A stretch of 64,000 bases of DNA from Rhytidiadelphus loreus (lineage: Eukaryota > Streptophyta > Bryopsida > Hypnales > Hylocomiaceae). Position numbers and translations under genes: made by a program. The notes under the pieces are model-generated. The model saw only the letters and a list, made by a program, of their open reading frames with translations. It made no database searches and had not been told where the DNA came from. This document shows, in pieces, positions 1 to 12,063 of this stretch (positions are counted from its first letter, which is position 1; every line of letters begins with the position of its first letter). The stretch covers positions 7,194,501-7,258,500 of the forward strand of contig OX344763.1 of assembly GCA_947034895.1 (NCBI GenBank). The letters are read 5' to 3'.

Positions 1-1556
1 ATTCACTGTCTTGATGGCCAAGGATTGTCTGCTAGTGCTTCACCAGTTCGCCATCGTAAATGACTTCAGCACGGCATGTAGCTGCACCTTATATCGCAAT
101 ATACATGAACCAGCAGCTCACCTGGTTGGAGAGAGTTGAAAAAGAATGTCTCTGAAAACAAACTGAAAGTACAATGTACAATGTACAATGTGGAAGTCTC
201 TTTAATCCGACTACCTGGGGTCCCAGAACATGACACCTATTACACTATGACAAGTGCGTAATAGTCAATGATAATTTGACAAGTGTGTAGGATATTTGAG
301 CACGCCAGAGATATTCATATTAAAGAGGTCTCAGTGTAAAAGTTCCACAAAAAATTCTAATCTGCCTTCTATCCATTAAAATGGCACACTTCAGTGAAAT
401 TCTTAGTTGCCCATGTGAAACCTCCGCCATATCTAAACAAGTCTTTGCCGTCTCTAGAGCTCTGAACATGTAAAAGTTCCAGTTTCCAGAACTCTGGGCA
501 CTTGACATGACTATTCTGGCACTCTGAATACACGTCTAATGAATATGAGCATTTTTCTATTTGCTAGCGTTGGTTATTTTCCTTCCAACTTGAGAATAAT
601 TCATCAAAAATGAGTTGAATCATATTGAGGGAAATTGCCATAGATATCATCTTCCAATGGGAAAAATTTGGTACTGCTATGTGAGAGAAGTTAGTCTGCT
701 TCTATGATTCATGAAGACATACGCCTCTCTACTCCGGTCGGCTAAGGCCATTTTGGCGATAGTAACTTCCAATGTTTTGAAACTCGGCAGAATGACAACA
801 TTTAACTTAGAAGCTCTGAAGTCAAAATTTTCCTGAATTGAGGTAAAGCCTTTAGCAAACTTACCGTGTGAAAATGCCCATAAAAAAGACCCGGAGTTGC
901 TACATTGTTGCATGATTTCATCATAGCAATATCAGGGAGTATCACTGGAGAAATGATACGGCCTATACGCTAAAATGGCTTGTTTTCCAGTCTCAAATCA
1001 TAACATTCAAGTGCACAAACTCTAAAAACTACGACAAGTGTTGATCTCGGGTACTAATTTCCAAAAAACAAACCATTTAACGAACATAGCGATCCCTGAA
1101 TCACATTCTCAGGGATACATCGAACGTAAATCAGTCGGGCGATCCCGGATGCACGTGCACAAAACTCCAAAAACTAGGACAGGTGTAAATCTAAGGCTCC
1201 AGAGAGAGGTCTCTGGAAAGTGCCAATGTCTTGAAACGTCGCCAAAATAAAGTATATGGCGATCGAGAAGAATCTCATTCTCAGGGATATACATTCCAAA
1301 TGTTGAGGAATCGGGGGAATCCCTGATCCTTCGGGCTTTCAAAGTGCCAGTGTTTTTGAAGTCAAGGCAGGGTGAGGAGGAACCGGCTGAGAAAGGGGGG
1401 CGGAATATTAATAAAAAAAAGGTGAACCTCCGGGTGTACTTAATGGCACGTCAAAGGCGCCTTTCCCACCATTCGAAGTTTGTCCAGTTTAGCGCATCAT
1501 CTTGTCTAGTCATTTTCTGGAACAAAGTGTGTCTGCAATCCACCAAGTGAGCAGTC
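1..1556. other. Upstream intergenic region, no gene seen
   Basis: No convincing coding exon. It holds a short (acaatgt)3 tandem repeat at 171-191. Diverged pieces recur of a phrase around 'aaaactaggac' followed by 'tgtaaatct' and by 'ctctgg' motifs (near 1020-1070 and 1160-1230). The same phrase appears at 2880-2960 and 22880-22960, so this looks like old dispersed-repeat sequence. The last 150 bases probably hold the promoter and 5'UTR of the gene starting at 1557; no clear TATA box was identified. Confidence 0.5.
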
Positions 1557-2445
1557 ATGGCGTCTGGAAGGAACTCAGCGACGCTGCTCTGCGTTTGCAG
1601 CCTGCTGGTCCTCTTGCTCGCGGCAGATGTCGCCGTTGCGCAAACGGATCTGCCAGAGCCGGCCAAGGCTCCCTTCACAGGTTACCTTCAATCACAAATA
1701 TTCGGGCACACATTGATACAAAGAAACTTCGGGATGATATTGTCTAGATTTCGGGACTGCGTTACGTTTGTCAATAGCTACCTAGTTTTGCAGTTTTGTC
1801 CGTCTTATTTCAACATGCTTAGTTCGTGCGCTTCAACTTCTCAGATGTATTTGAAAATGTTGAAAAAGCTTTCAAATTCTAGGACGCTGCTCTTCGTAAC
1901 TAAGCTTCAATAGCATGTTAGTCGTGCAAGTCTTGTGAATCGAATGACTGCGCATGTGACCCAAGTTGAGGTCCAACGGTTCTTAATACCGACTCTATTA
2001 GGTTTGTTGGTGATAGATGAGCTCTGACGTGTTTAGAATGGCGCGAGTCAGAGACTTGTTGGCTAGAGTGAATGTGTGATGAACATTTAGACAGCAGGTG
2101 TAGATTGCACGTTTCTAATGGACGGTGCATTGCTGGTCTGTGTGTGCAGGCTCAAGGAAACATCTTCGTGGGGGCTGGGTAAGCATTTCGAGTTTCGACA
2201 ACTTAGAAAAGTTGATTGAAGGCTTGCGACACTTCTAACTGTTCAGCTGTTGCGATGTTCATTCAATTTTACTTTCAATGAATGCCTGTGCGAACCTCTG
2301 TTACCAGGGAAATAATCGGTTGAGCTCTTTTTTTTAACAGATTAAAACTGCGAAGGAAAGCCTTGAATCCTTTGCACGTCGGGAATTGTCAGATTACGGG
2401 TCGAACCCCAGTGGATCCAACTGCTCTGGCAACTGCAAGAAATGA
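1557..2445 (+). CDS. Small secreted precursor protein, copy A (three exons; candidate signalling peptide)
   Basis: Exons reconstructed by hand: 1557-1680, 2150-2178 and 2341-2445, joining to 85 codons plus stop with consistent phases. Introns are GT-AG, and the last acceptor follows a long T tract. The protein starts with a classic signal peptide (MASGRNS, then a Leu/Val-rich core, cleavage likely after VAVAQ). It ends with ESLESFARREL, DYGSNPSGS and NCSGNCKK. A homologue on the opposite strand at 10176-10928 shares the signal peptide, the phase-1 intron after the Thr-Gly junction and the C-terminal block, which strongly supports the model. Seen: a short secreted product with two Cys three residues apart. 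Inferred: a processed peptide, because an acidic-Asp-Tyr site after a dibasic RR resembles tyrosine-sulfated peptide precursors such as PSY. The 29-base middle exon is the least certain part; copy B has no intron there. Confidence 0.72.
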
Positions 2446-2837
2446 AGGCATAGTCGTGGCAGGCGCGCAGTTCTGGAAGCTCTTTCTGGATTAGAGCCTG
2501 ACTGGTGTTGATCGGCAGACGGTAGTGAGAATTACAATGGATTTCACAGAAAAATATTTATGTGCATTAGAGATTTGGAGATAGCCGGGGAGCGGGATTT
2601 GGATTTTACTTCTAGCTTCCGGACTTCTGAGCGAATCGAAGTCATACTGCAAATAATAATTCATATGCACCTCTCAATTCTGTATACCAGCAAATATCCG
2701 TTATAATATATGCTCTTGTGAACGGTGCTGCATTACTTTTTCTCTGGCTTTCATATTTCTCACTGATGGAATGTAAGGGAGAACTTTATATGGCAGTTTA
2801 TATTGAGATAGGCGCAGGGTCAGTCGCCCCAAATGGT

Positions 2838-2990
2838 CAGAATGGTGTGTTTCAGAGTGTCAAAATTGTGGCATTGGAGTGCATAGCTCTGAAAACTAGG
2901 GTTGGTATTGATCTGAAGATCCAGTCGAGAATCTGGAAGAGTACCAATTTCTTGAAATTCTACCATTTTAGTGCACGAGACAATCCAACT
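2838..2990 (+). repeat. Dispersed repeat, copy also found 3' of the cupin gene
   Basis: The stretch with 'tgtgtttcagagtgtcaaaa' and then 'ctgaaaactaggg' recurs in diverged form at 22852-22970 ('tgtgtttcagagtgccaaaa', 'gctaaaaactaggac'). Both copies lie a few hundred bases downstream of a gene on the same strand. No terminal repeats seen. Confidence 0.5.
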
Positions 2991-3253
2991 TACAGTCAAA
3001 TCCGTATTGATCAGTCGTAAGTAGAGCTCTGGGCACGTGAAAGGGACGCGATTTGGACACTGTAAAGACTTACATATTGTCGTTTTAACCAATTTGACTT
3101 AGAAGATCGATCCCACGTTGTAAATGCCGGAACCAATATCGTCATAACTGCTAAAATGGCCATGTTCCAAGAGATTGACACTTTTCCAGACGCCACTCTG
3201 GAACGTACTCTTTAGTAAAAGCTCTGTGCACTACAATTTTGGTGCTTTGAAAC

Positions 3254-3514
3254 ATGCATGCCTTTAAAAAGTTTTTAACAAACAAGACCTTTAGAACTCT
3301 AAAACAAATCGGATACAACACACTTTACAGATCGTACGGAGTTGAGGATCACAGCAACCTCGGAATTGTTCCGTTGATGGTCCAGATTTGCGACCTCTGT
3401 ACAGCCCTTGATCCACTGCCCTTGACTTATTTTCTAGAGTCAACTGGCATATTTTCAACAAGCGTGGATCGGGGCAACTGGGAGGGATTTCTGCGTGGGA
3501 AGGAGAGCTGCTAG
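3254..3514 (+). other. Unrecognised 86-codon open frame
   Basis: An 86-codon frame (MHAFKKFLTNK start, GKESC end) has somewhat higher GC than its surroundings. I recognise no family, signal peptide or splice context, and it may be chance or a gene relic. Confidence 0.15.
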
Positions 3515-4236
3515 AGTTTCGTGATTTTTTATTTAGAAATTTAAACTTTAGGATTGATTGAGAGAATCATTATTGAGTTCTCCAATTTAACTGAACAGTA
3601 CTAACTTAACTCTCGACTTCACTGTAAACTGATTCCTCACTTCCAACGTACACTCACTTCCAGTGAGTACTTTGTTCTTTGAATTCAGTTCAGTTGCGTT
3701 CCCCCAAATTCCTGGTTCTTGGAATCCAGACACGAAATGTGCTCCGTCATCATCATATTCAATGTACTGTAACCGCACTTTGACATAGCAAATTAAAAGT
3801 CAGAGTGTATTCTTTCCCGCGATGGAAGTTTAAAGCGCTGACTTGGGGTTGAATTTTACACGACTGACTATTGACTTGAATTTAATCAGGGAAGGACTGG
3901 GAGCCACTGTAGCCGAGAGTGACACTCTGTTCTGCCTTTCGGTGGCCCGAGGCTGCATGGAATGCAAGTGTTAGTACACCATTTGTACTATTTGTACAAC
4001 AATTGTACACCGAGTGTGTGAAGTCTTGTGGAACACAATTGTGCCGAAGTTAATTGCAAAAAGGATGGAGAAAAAACGCATGTAACAATTGCAACAAGTG
4101 ACCCAAGGGAAGAGTGAATTGAAATCAAAGTTCGGCAATTGCGTTGTGATATCAGAAGTTACAATAGGAGCTCGACTGGAGTCAGTTTTTGAAATTCCCT
4201 TCCTCCGAGATTTCTATGTTGCATTAGAGAAATTAT

Positions 4237-4584
4237 GGGGTCTTTTAGAGGGTTGCCTTGGGGTGACAGACCGAGCTTGGTCTGTCACCCCAAAAAGTGT
4301 TGCACCTTTGGTGTTAACCAAAATGAATATCTCAAAATCTGTCAGTTTTTGCGATTTTTTTTTTTTTTTAAATTTAAAAAAAATTTAAAATTTATTTCAA
4401 CCTGCATTTTTTTTTTTTTTTTTTTTAATTCAATTTTTTATTTATTAATTTTGATTTCTGCGTTGCTGCCACTACAAATTTAGGCGGGCGAAAATAGGGG
4501 GAAAACGATTTTTTTGGCAAAAAAAAACAAATTTCATGGTCTCTTAACTCCTTAAGGACTATGGAGCAGCCCTCTTGAGACCCC
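4237..4584. mobile_element. Miniature inverted-repeat element with internal hairpin, copy 1
   Basis: The ends are inverted: GGGGTCTTTTAGAGGGTTGC on the left and GGAGCAGCCCTCTTGAGACC on the right. Just inside the left end lies a hairpin at 4259-4290 with arms GGGGTGACAGACC and GGTCTGTCACCCC. The same layout (hairpin with GTGACAG arms, ends matching GAGGGYTGCTCC) is found at 16603-16937, where the hairpin sits near the opposite end. The interior is AT-rich with poly-T runs and non-coding. Confidence 0.6.
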
Positions 4585-7500
4585 AGATTTTCTGTAATGG
4601 GTGATTGTTCTTTTAACCCCTGATTCCTAAAAGACCAAAAGGTCATTGAATGACCAACTGAAAATTTGGGTAGGATACTATGAAGTCAATTCTAAACATA
4701 TCTTTTTAAAATTTTGATACAAGGTGTGAACAAGTACAAAAATAAAATTAAAAAATTTCATTTTTTTTTTTCATTTTTCCTTCAAAATCGCAGTTGTTGA
4801 CAGAAAATTCCTCAAAGAAATGTACCTTGGTTCTTTAGGGGTTAACCCCACAATTGCCACAAATTACTCCATTCAAAATTGAAGGTTGGTTCTCAATATG
4901 TCCCAAATCCCAATGAATTTTCAATATTTGATTGATGGAGAGTTAAAATTTGGGGCTTAGAGTTTCACACTAAGTTACTTATGCGATAAAAAATAAATAA
5001 CATGTTTGGACTGGTTATCTCGTGTCAAAAAAATGTTTTTTTCTTTCTAAAATATGGTACTTAAACAAGAAATGGCAGTTTTGGAGCGTTTCTGGTAAAA
5101 ATATAGTCAAGGAACTTAAGGGATTAATTTTAGGACATAGAATCCAAAAAGTAGCCAATGGATGACTTTCAAGATTACTATAGAAATGAAAAATACTCCT
5201 ACTGGTCCAAAAGTCAGATCATTTTTAGCAAAGTACCTTGGTCAATGGTCTCATCTTTTTTTTTGGCAATTTGGCGGCCATTTATACCAAAATAATGGGT
5301 CTTACACCATGCCTTTAGAATACAAATAGTATTGAAAGGATGGAATATCACCAAAAAACTTCAAATTGAAAAAAAAAAAATGGATGAAATTGCTAGATTG
5401 TAAATGAAAAAAATTATAGATATATGACATGTGTTAATGTGATATTTTTCTATCCAATACATAGATGAACGTTGAAATTTGGAGCACCACTCTATCATTT
5501 AATATCACCCCTTGGGCACTTCATAAAAAATAAAAATAAAAACTTGTTCTTTAAGGGACCATTCAAGTGTTTGTTTAATAGACACTTGAAAACTTAGGTT
5601 GGGTCAATTTTTAATGAATGTTGTCAAAATTTTGATACAAGATGGAAACATCCCCCCCTTTATGTAAATTAAAACAAATTTTAATTAGACGCCCATATCA
5701 AAAGTTATATTGTTTGGAATTTTTTGGCAATTTTGGCATATTTTGCTAAGTTCTTCATTTACTTCTGAAATTTGATACTTAAGTAACTAACATGATATAG
5801 TATGTAATTGGAAAAAAAAACTACACTTGGCACGAAAATCTTGTTCCAAGAGGAGACAAACTCTAATTATAACCCAACCAAATAACTTTTAAAAAAAACA
5901 TTTTCTTCTAATTTCAAACTCTATAATTAATTTGTAGCCTCAGTGTTCTTGAAAATTTTCCCACATATTCCAAATGTTTGCCTCTAACTAATCATTTTTT
6001 GGATTTCAAAAATCATCAAAAAACAATCATTTTACCTCAGGGGGTGCACTACGTAGAGTGTTTGTAGGTCCATGTGACCAAGCCCCTGTTACATATGGAT
6101 TATGTAGGTAAATTTTGTGAATTTTCATAGGGCTATATTTACCTAAAATTCTAAATTCTTCTTATTTTCTGTACATTATATTTCATTTTTAAAAATTGTG
6201 TTATTTTTGTGTATCCTATATTCATTTTAATACAACATAGCAAAAAAAATATTCAAATACTTGGTGGAGTCATAGGGAAATTCATATCTAAAAATTGCAC
6301 ATTCAGAAGATGATTTACAAAATAAGAAGTGAAAAATTCAAGAAGCTAGTTTTGAAGATAAGTTACCTTGAAATCCATTCTCATTTTAAACTCTAAGGGC
6401 TTTCAAATTGAAATGAGTTGCAAGGACAAACTAGTTTGAATTCAAAACCATGTTCATGCCAAAGCCCAAAAGTGCAAGTGCTATCACCCACTTTCTGAAT
6501 CCACTACAATTTTAGCTATTCATCCTCCAATGGCTACATTTTGTATATTACATTAGTTATTTTCTATACACTAATTATTCACATACAACAAACAATCATT
6601 GGATCCAACAATGGTACCACATACAAAATTTTATATAGGAAATACTACATTTACCACACTCTAGAAGTATTTATAAAAAGCTTAGATTTTCTTTTGGCAA
6701 GGCTATTGTATAATTTAAAAAAATATAAAACTCGTTCATTTTTCCCTACCTTTCATTATTTATAAGGACCATGAACCCATTATAATGATGCTAATTTACT
6801 TCCAAGCCATGTTTAAAATTTAGGACCAAGGAATTTTATAATAACCCTTCATTTGATTGCCTCCCCCTCCAAAAAAAATCCAGGAGCAATCCCCTCCCCC
6901 CATTGCAAGATGATTTAGGATAAGCTAGATTTTTTATATTTCCTTTGAAATTTTTCATGAGTGTACTGAATAAAGTTTAGACTCAATGATGGAGGGACTT
7001 AAATTCATCTGGAGCAAAAAATTTACTTTAGGAGACTTAAATTTTACTAACCATGTTTTGTAGAAATGTAAATAATTTTTATTTTTCCACTTCAAATGTT
7101 GTAATCTTTCAATCCATGAGGTGAAATTGTTTAAAAATTTTCCCATACATTTCTATAAGGTAAACCAACCTTTGACAGGCAAACCTATCAGAGTTTTACA
7201 TCAACCCATGACAAACTTTTTCTAATATATAAGATTAGGACTACATTAGGTTGAATAGTGGCCAAAATCAATGCCTTGGGTGATGGTGATGGAGTTATTA
7301 GTGATTGCTTTAGAACTTCTATCTTTTTAGTGTAAATTCATTACAAAAAGTGATTTTATTATTCCTTCATGTTGTGACCATATTATAAAATGTTGTAGCC
7401 ATGTTAGTAAATATTTTTTACTGTTTTAGTTAGTGAGATGACCATCAAATACACTTTTTGTTGGGATAATTGGGATTGTCTAGAAACTCTTTTAGGCCAA

Positions 7501-7867
7501 TTGGGCGATACACTTCATAAATTCATAACAAATTCATACTTTATCAAAAAAATAACATTTCAATTGCTCTCTTCATTAATTCATTTCTCACGTTTATCTT
7601 TGTATGGAAAAAAAAAATTGAATTTCTTGGCTAGTGGCAATAGGGAAAACCACCCATTCTGCTTGTCTAGTTTACCTTAATAGTCTATCTTCAAGTGAAT
7701 TTACCTTAATAGTCTACTACACTTTTGTACAGTTGAAGTTAAAAAAATAAAGTTTTTTTTATTTTTTCCAATTTTGGGCAATATACTAAAAAAATGTCAA
7801 ATTTTCTCTAATATGGATGCTCTTGGAACTCATTAGGATTTGGAAGGGCTATTCTAGGCCCTAATGT
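4585..7867. other. AT-rich intergenic DNA, repeat relics only
   Basis: No gene seen. The region is A/T homopolymer-rich. A 'ctttaggggttaa' end near 4835-4847 matches the ends of the TTAA-flanked elements at 12064 and 45838, so a fragment of that family is present. The stretch near 6950-7150 resembles sequence at 18120-18340, and 7267-7330 is an inverted relative of 48600-48660. Confidence 0.5.
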
Positions 7868-8119
7868 ACACTAAATAGTGAAATTAGGTTGCCCCACACT
7901 AATTTCTCGACATTCTACACTATATAAATATGTGCTGTTTCTTTACAAGAATTTACTACTTTTTTGAATAAAAAATTTATGCATGTGGGACTTATGAACC
8001 TCTATGTGTACAAATAGAAAAAATAGTAGACATATTTGTTGATTGGTTGGCTTTTAAAGTGTTTTTCTTGAAGTAAGGCAACCTAATTGTTAAGGCAACC
8101 TAATTTCACTATTTAGTGT
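7868..8119. mobile_element. Short inverted-repeat element
   Basis: The sequence starting acactaaatagtgaaattag at 7868 returns as its exact reverse complement ending near 8119, giving about 26-base perfect terminal inverted repeats around 200 bases of AT-rich non-coding DNA. A partial extra copy of 'ggcaacctaatt' lies just inside the right end. This fits a miniature transposon; the superfamily is not clear. Confidence 0.6.
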
Positions 8120-10175
8120 AGATGGTGGAGAACGAAAAAGAGTCGCCTTTGGGTGCGGCTACCTGAGTGCTGGATGGAACTTGCGCAGGAACTGACGAGC
8201 GGCATGCGCTTGCGATTATTATATGATCCCCGAGTTTGGCGATCCCCGAAATCAGGATCTACTCCGCTCCAGGCCGGGCCTCAATTCAACGCCATCGCTC
8301 CCATCGCTACAGCGACACCGAAAGCACGTCATGCTACGTTGACCCTCCGCAAGACTAGTGTAAATGGAGCAGGAGACGACATCCGCAGAACCCGTCGCAG
8401 CAATCCGTGCAACCCACGAGGACCCGAAAGATGCTGGCTATTCTGAAGAATAGACATAAAATCATCAGCCCACAACCTGGACACCGGAAATATATTTATA
8501 ATAAGCAAAGTACAGTACATGTCGAAACGGGCGTGCCTGATCTGGGTCCCAATGAAGTCAACCGCCGCTTTCCAAGCTCGCTCTCCACAGTAACCGTCTC
8601 ACCGTCACAAGTCACACAACAAATAGTAAGTTATTCTGCACTTTGGGGGTGAGCTAGTGGACTTCGCCATGGAGAGTTGGAGACTCGGATGAGCGGAATA
8701 TTCGACGCAGAAATCAGTTCAAAACTCAGTGTTTAGTTAATTCTACCAGCACCGTAATCGCGACTTCAGAGCTGGATCAGAGACCAGTCCTGAGATCAAT
8801 AATCGAGTTTCGAGTTTCACGACGTCCTTTGTTGAACTAAAACCGGCCTAATTGGGTTCACTTGATAGCTAGAATGGTCAAATATATTATAAATGCTTGT
8901 TTGCATATCAAAGTGGATTCCAGCGCATCAGAGAGCAGATTATTGGGACATCATGTGCAAAGGTTTATTCCGGGGTTTGTTATTTAACACGGTTTGAATA
9001 TTAAAAAAAGAAGTGTTAGTAAAAGAACTCCCAGCAATTAAAAACAACTAATGCAAAGTGCGGAGTACTGGTAAACCCGGTAAAGGACGGTTTCGAGTAA
9101 CGATAAAGTGACGGTTACGGTTTACTTCTAAAGGGTTGTACTGGCTGTCCTATAGCTGAATTCGTCTTTTCGATTGCACCCGAGATAAAATTTAAAATTT
9201 AATACAGGGATGGCTGACTGGGGACTCGGATTCGCATTTCCCGGATTCAGGGCATAACGACGCGGGCACCACCCCTGGCCACAGGAAAGGCGCATCTTTA
9301 GAGCAAAGGGTGTGAAGTGTGGACGTGCGCATATGCTTTTGCAGTGGCGCATTCATCACAAGCTGACTCTGTTCTGGAACACATAAAAACAGACTCTTTA
9401 TACGTCGCAGATGACGAATCTCAGGAAGTCATCTATCTGTACACAATCCGAGGGCGGTCATTTGGAGAAGTCAAATAAATAATAATTGTCTCAATCATAT
9501 AGTTTGACAATAATCTTTTCTAGCTTCTTTGTTTAACAATTTCTCGACATCAGTGCACGTCAACTGGACAATATCCTATCGATCATACATCTTTGAATGG
9601 GCACACGTATGGTGCACGTCGAGCCTTTGCTAAAAGGTCAAAGGCATTGGATCAAGGGGCAATGCTAAGGTACAGTGTCGAAACCGGACAACATTTTTAC
9701 TAAACTTTATCCAAAATGTCAATTGAAACTTATATGTACATGTAGGTCTAAAATCTAGGCCAGTATGGATTTATATTTCAGAACAAATCTTCTGAAAGTA
9801 TTGGAATACTGCCAATTTAACAAAATTTCGTTACACAACATCAAGGAGTCCAATATCAGCATTGCACAGTACGGCTAGAAACACATTGAGAAATTCATGA
9901 GAAAGCTTTCATGAATACTATCAGATAGCAATTGGATTTATAAACAAAAATCAGCGAGATGCGCACATCAAGTCCGAATCAAAAGCCAATGGCATATTCG
10001 AATTCTGCCCTGCCACGCATGAATCGAAATCCCCCAAGTTCCTCATTCCAAGGCACGTACATGTCAACAAAACCAGAATTATTCCCAATGTCGAGCTCAA
10101 CTGAAACGGCTGAGAGTCTGAGACTAGTACGTGAGCTGCCAGGCTTCCCGGCCAAGGATTAAGTAATATGCCTTC
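8120..10175. other. Intergenic, mixed composition, no gene recognised
   Basis: 8120-8700 and 9100-9360 are richer in GC than the flanks and carry short open frames on both strands, none with a recognisable domain or supporting splice sites. The stretch just below 10176 is the 3' flank of the minus-strand secreted-peptide gene. Its first bases after the stop (gaaggcata) match the 3' flank of the paralogue at 2445. Confidence 0.4.
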
Positions 10176-10928
10176 TCACTTGCAGTGGCCAGAGCAATTT
10201 GCCTGGCTTGGTTTCGACCCATAGTCGGTCAATTCTCGCCGTTCAAAGGATTCGAGGCTTTCCTCCACCGCAGTTTCAGTCTCCACCAACTTGCTCATCC
10301 CTTCACCACGAAGATAGAACTGCTTCGTCGAACCTGCATAAATCGACAACCGAACCTCATATGACTCACTCGCAATGCACCCGGCCCATACCTGATAGTA
10401 AACATTCAGAAGAGAACAAATTCCAGAAGCAAACGATCGATACTAGCTACACAGTAACTACAGAAACAAGTTCTAATTAAGCTCCACACCAAAATAAAGT
10501 AATAAACTTAAAACCCATCCCCGAAGAAAGGCAGTAATGAACCTCCAAACTAGTACCACTCAAACAAGACTCCTTCAGGTTTCAGGTTTCAAGCGCCCGA
10601 TCTAGGCAGCAATTAATAGATCGGCACACGTACTACAGCTGGGCCGAGAACACGTCCAAGGCACAACAATAGCAATTCAAATACAGCTTGGGGATAGCAG
10701 TAATTTACCATTGGACCTGACCAGAAACTGGCACCACGTACGTACACCACAGACTCATGACTACTTGATGGCAAGCTTCGGGGAGCCAGTAAAGTGCGAG
10801 TTTCAATTCATACCTGTGACCTGAGCAGCCTGCTGTTCCGGCAGCTCGGGTTGAGCAGCAGCAACATCCGCCACGAGCAAGAGCGCAATCACGCACAAGA
10901 GCGCAACGGAGGACCTTGCCGACGCCAT
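10176..10928 (-). CDS. Small secreted precursor protein, copy B (two exons; candidate signalling peptide)
   Basis: Minus-strand exons 10928-10814 and 10333-10176 join to 90 codons plus stop; the intron is GT-AG with phase 1 after the 38th codon, exactly as in the copy at 1557. The protein has a signal peptide (MASARSSVALLCV, then Leu/Val/Ala, cleavage likely near AAAQ). An acidic linker follows, with LRGEG in its first part and ETETAVEESLESF after it. The C-terminus carries RRELTDYGSKPS and NCSGHCK. Compared with copy A, the signal peptide and the last 30 residues are conserved while the linker is diverged and longer, a pattern typical of peptide-hormone precursors. The tail DYGSKPSQAN resembles the PSY sulfopeptide core (Asp-Tyr-Gly, Pro-Ser, Ala-Asn), but the usual His-Asp-Pro end is replaced by a Cys-Ser-Gly-His-Cys tail. 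The role in signalling is inference; the gene model itself is well supported. Confidence 0.78.
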
Positions 10929-11505
10929 AGCTGTACTGATCCTAGCTCCACTTGATCGAAAAACAAATGTACACCTGCTGGGATGGGACGATGATGAGCT
11001 AAAGCGCTCACTTCGTTAGCTCAAAGTAGCAGCCAGCAAATGGTGAGAGTGGAGAAGCTTTTGACTTGTTTTAAAGGAGCCCAGAAGCACTTCGTGATAT
11101 GATTCTTCCCGTCCTTCGTAGCATCTTCTTCCCCTCCCTTGACTTCAAATTTTGTGGCGCCCCTCTATTATTATTAAGGGCGGTTTTATTATTGAACTTC
11201 TTTTAGTATTTATTGCGTGAGTGGCAATGTGGCGCCACTGTATATTGAAAAGTACTCCTTAGTTTTAGAAGGGGTCCAGCCGGGGTTGTTTAGTAGTTGT
11301 GAATAGGCTCGTGGTCGTTGCAAAGTGCGGGATATAGCCCTCCCGAGGCTGGGATGGAGTACCGGATTTGGAAGGTTGCGGTGCCGTTCACCTTGCAAAA
11401 TGGTTGTAGAGCCCTTCAAAAGAAACGCAATTTTTTTTTTAATGATTCATCCGAAAGGGCTAGAAAAAAAAATTAAAACTTGCAAATAAAGGGAGGGGTG
11501 GGGGC

Positions 11506-11725
11506 CAGGGTGAATTGACCCCCTCATTGCCCCTCCAGGGCAAACCCTGGAATTTTTTTATTTGCAAGGCTTAGTTTTTTTTGAAATTCTGAATTCATAT
11601 TTGCAATCAGAGGCCCCAAATTACCCTAGGGACATGCATGAATTACCAAAAAATTGGCACAACATAGGGGGCTTTTTTTTTCAAACCAACGTTGACTGGG
11701 GCAATGAGGGGGTCAGTTCTCCCTG
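11506..11725. mobile_element. CAGGGTG-ended miniature element, copy 1
   Basis: The left end CAGGGTGAATTGACCCCCTC pairs with the right end GAGGGGGTCAGTTCTCCCTG, about 220 bases apart. The interior contains 'gcaaaccctggaatt' and AT-rich DNA, with no coding. Related copies lie at 11798-12015 and 20686-21309. Confidence 0.65.
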
Positions 11726-11797
11726 CGCAGGGGTGGGGGACTGTGGGAGGGGTTGAAAGTGAAAGGTGAATATTTCAATGGGTACCTGCTACAAGGC

Positions 11798-12015
11798 CAG
11801 GGTGAACTGACCCCCTCACTCGGCCCTGCGGGCAAACCCTGGAATTATTTATTTTCCGCACATGAATTCTTTTGCAAAATTTTAATTCATTTTTGCGATC
11901 AGAGACCTCAAATTAGTTGAGGGAGGTCGAGAGTATATCCTAGAGCAGTCCAAAATAGGGTTTTTTTATTACATGCACCCCTGGTAAGGACGAGCAAGGG
12001 GGTCAATCCACCCTG
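11798..12015. mobile_element. CAGGGTG-ended miniature element, copy 2
   Basis: Same family and orientation as the element at 11506, only 72 bases away, with ends CAGGGTGAACTGACCCCCTC and AGGGGGTCAATCCACCCTG. Length is 218 bases. The pair gives a near-tandem arrangement. Confidence 0.65.
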
Positions 12016-12063
12016 ATCTTGCTACAAAGGGTATCTAAGGTAAAACCTCTTATATCTTATCAC

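Noticed and set aside
1557..1913. 118-codon frame reading straight on from the signal peptide
   Set aside because: Homology to the minus-strand copy and the GT at 1681 show that translation after residue 41 would run into an intron; the tail is not protein-like.
10199..10480. 93-codon plus-strand frame
   Set aside because: It is the antisense of exon 2 and intron of the minus-strand secreted-peptide gene.
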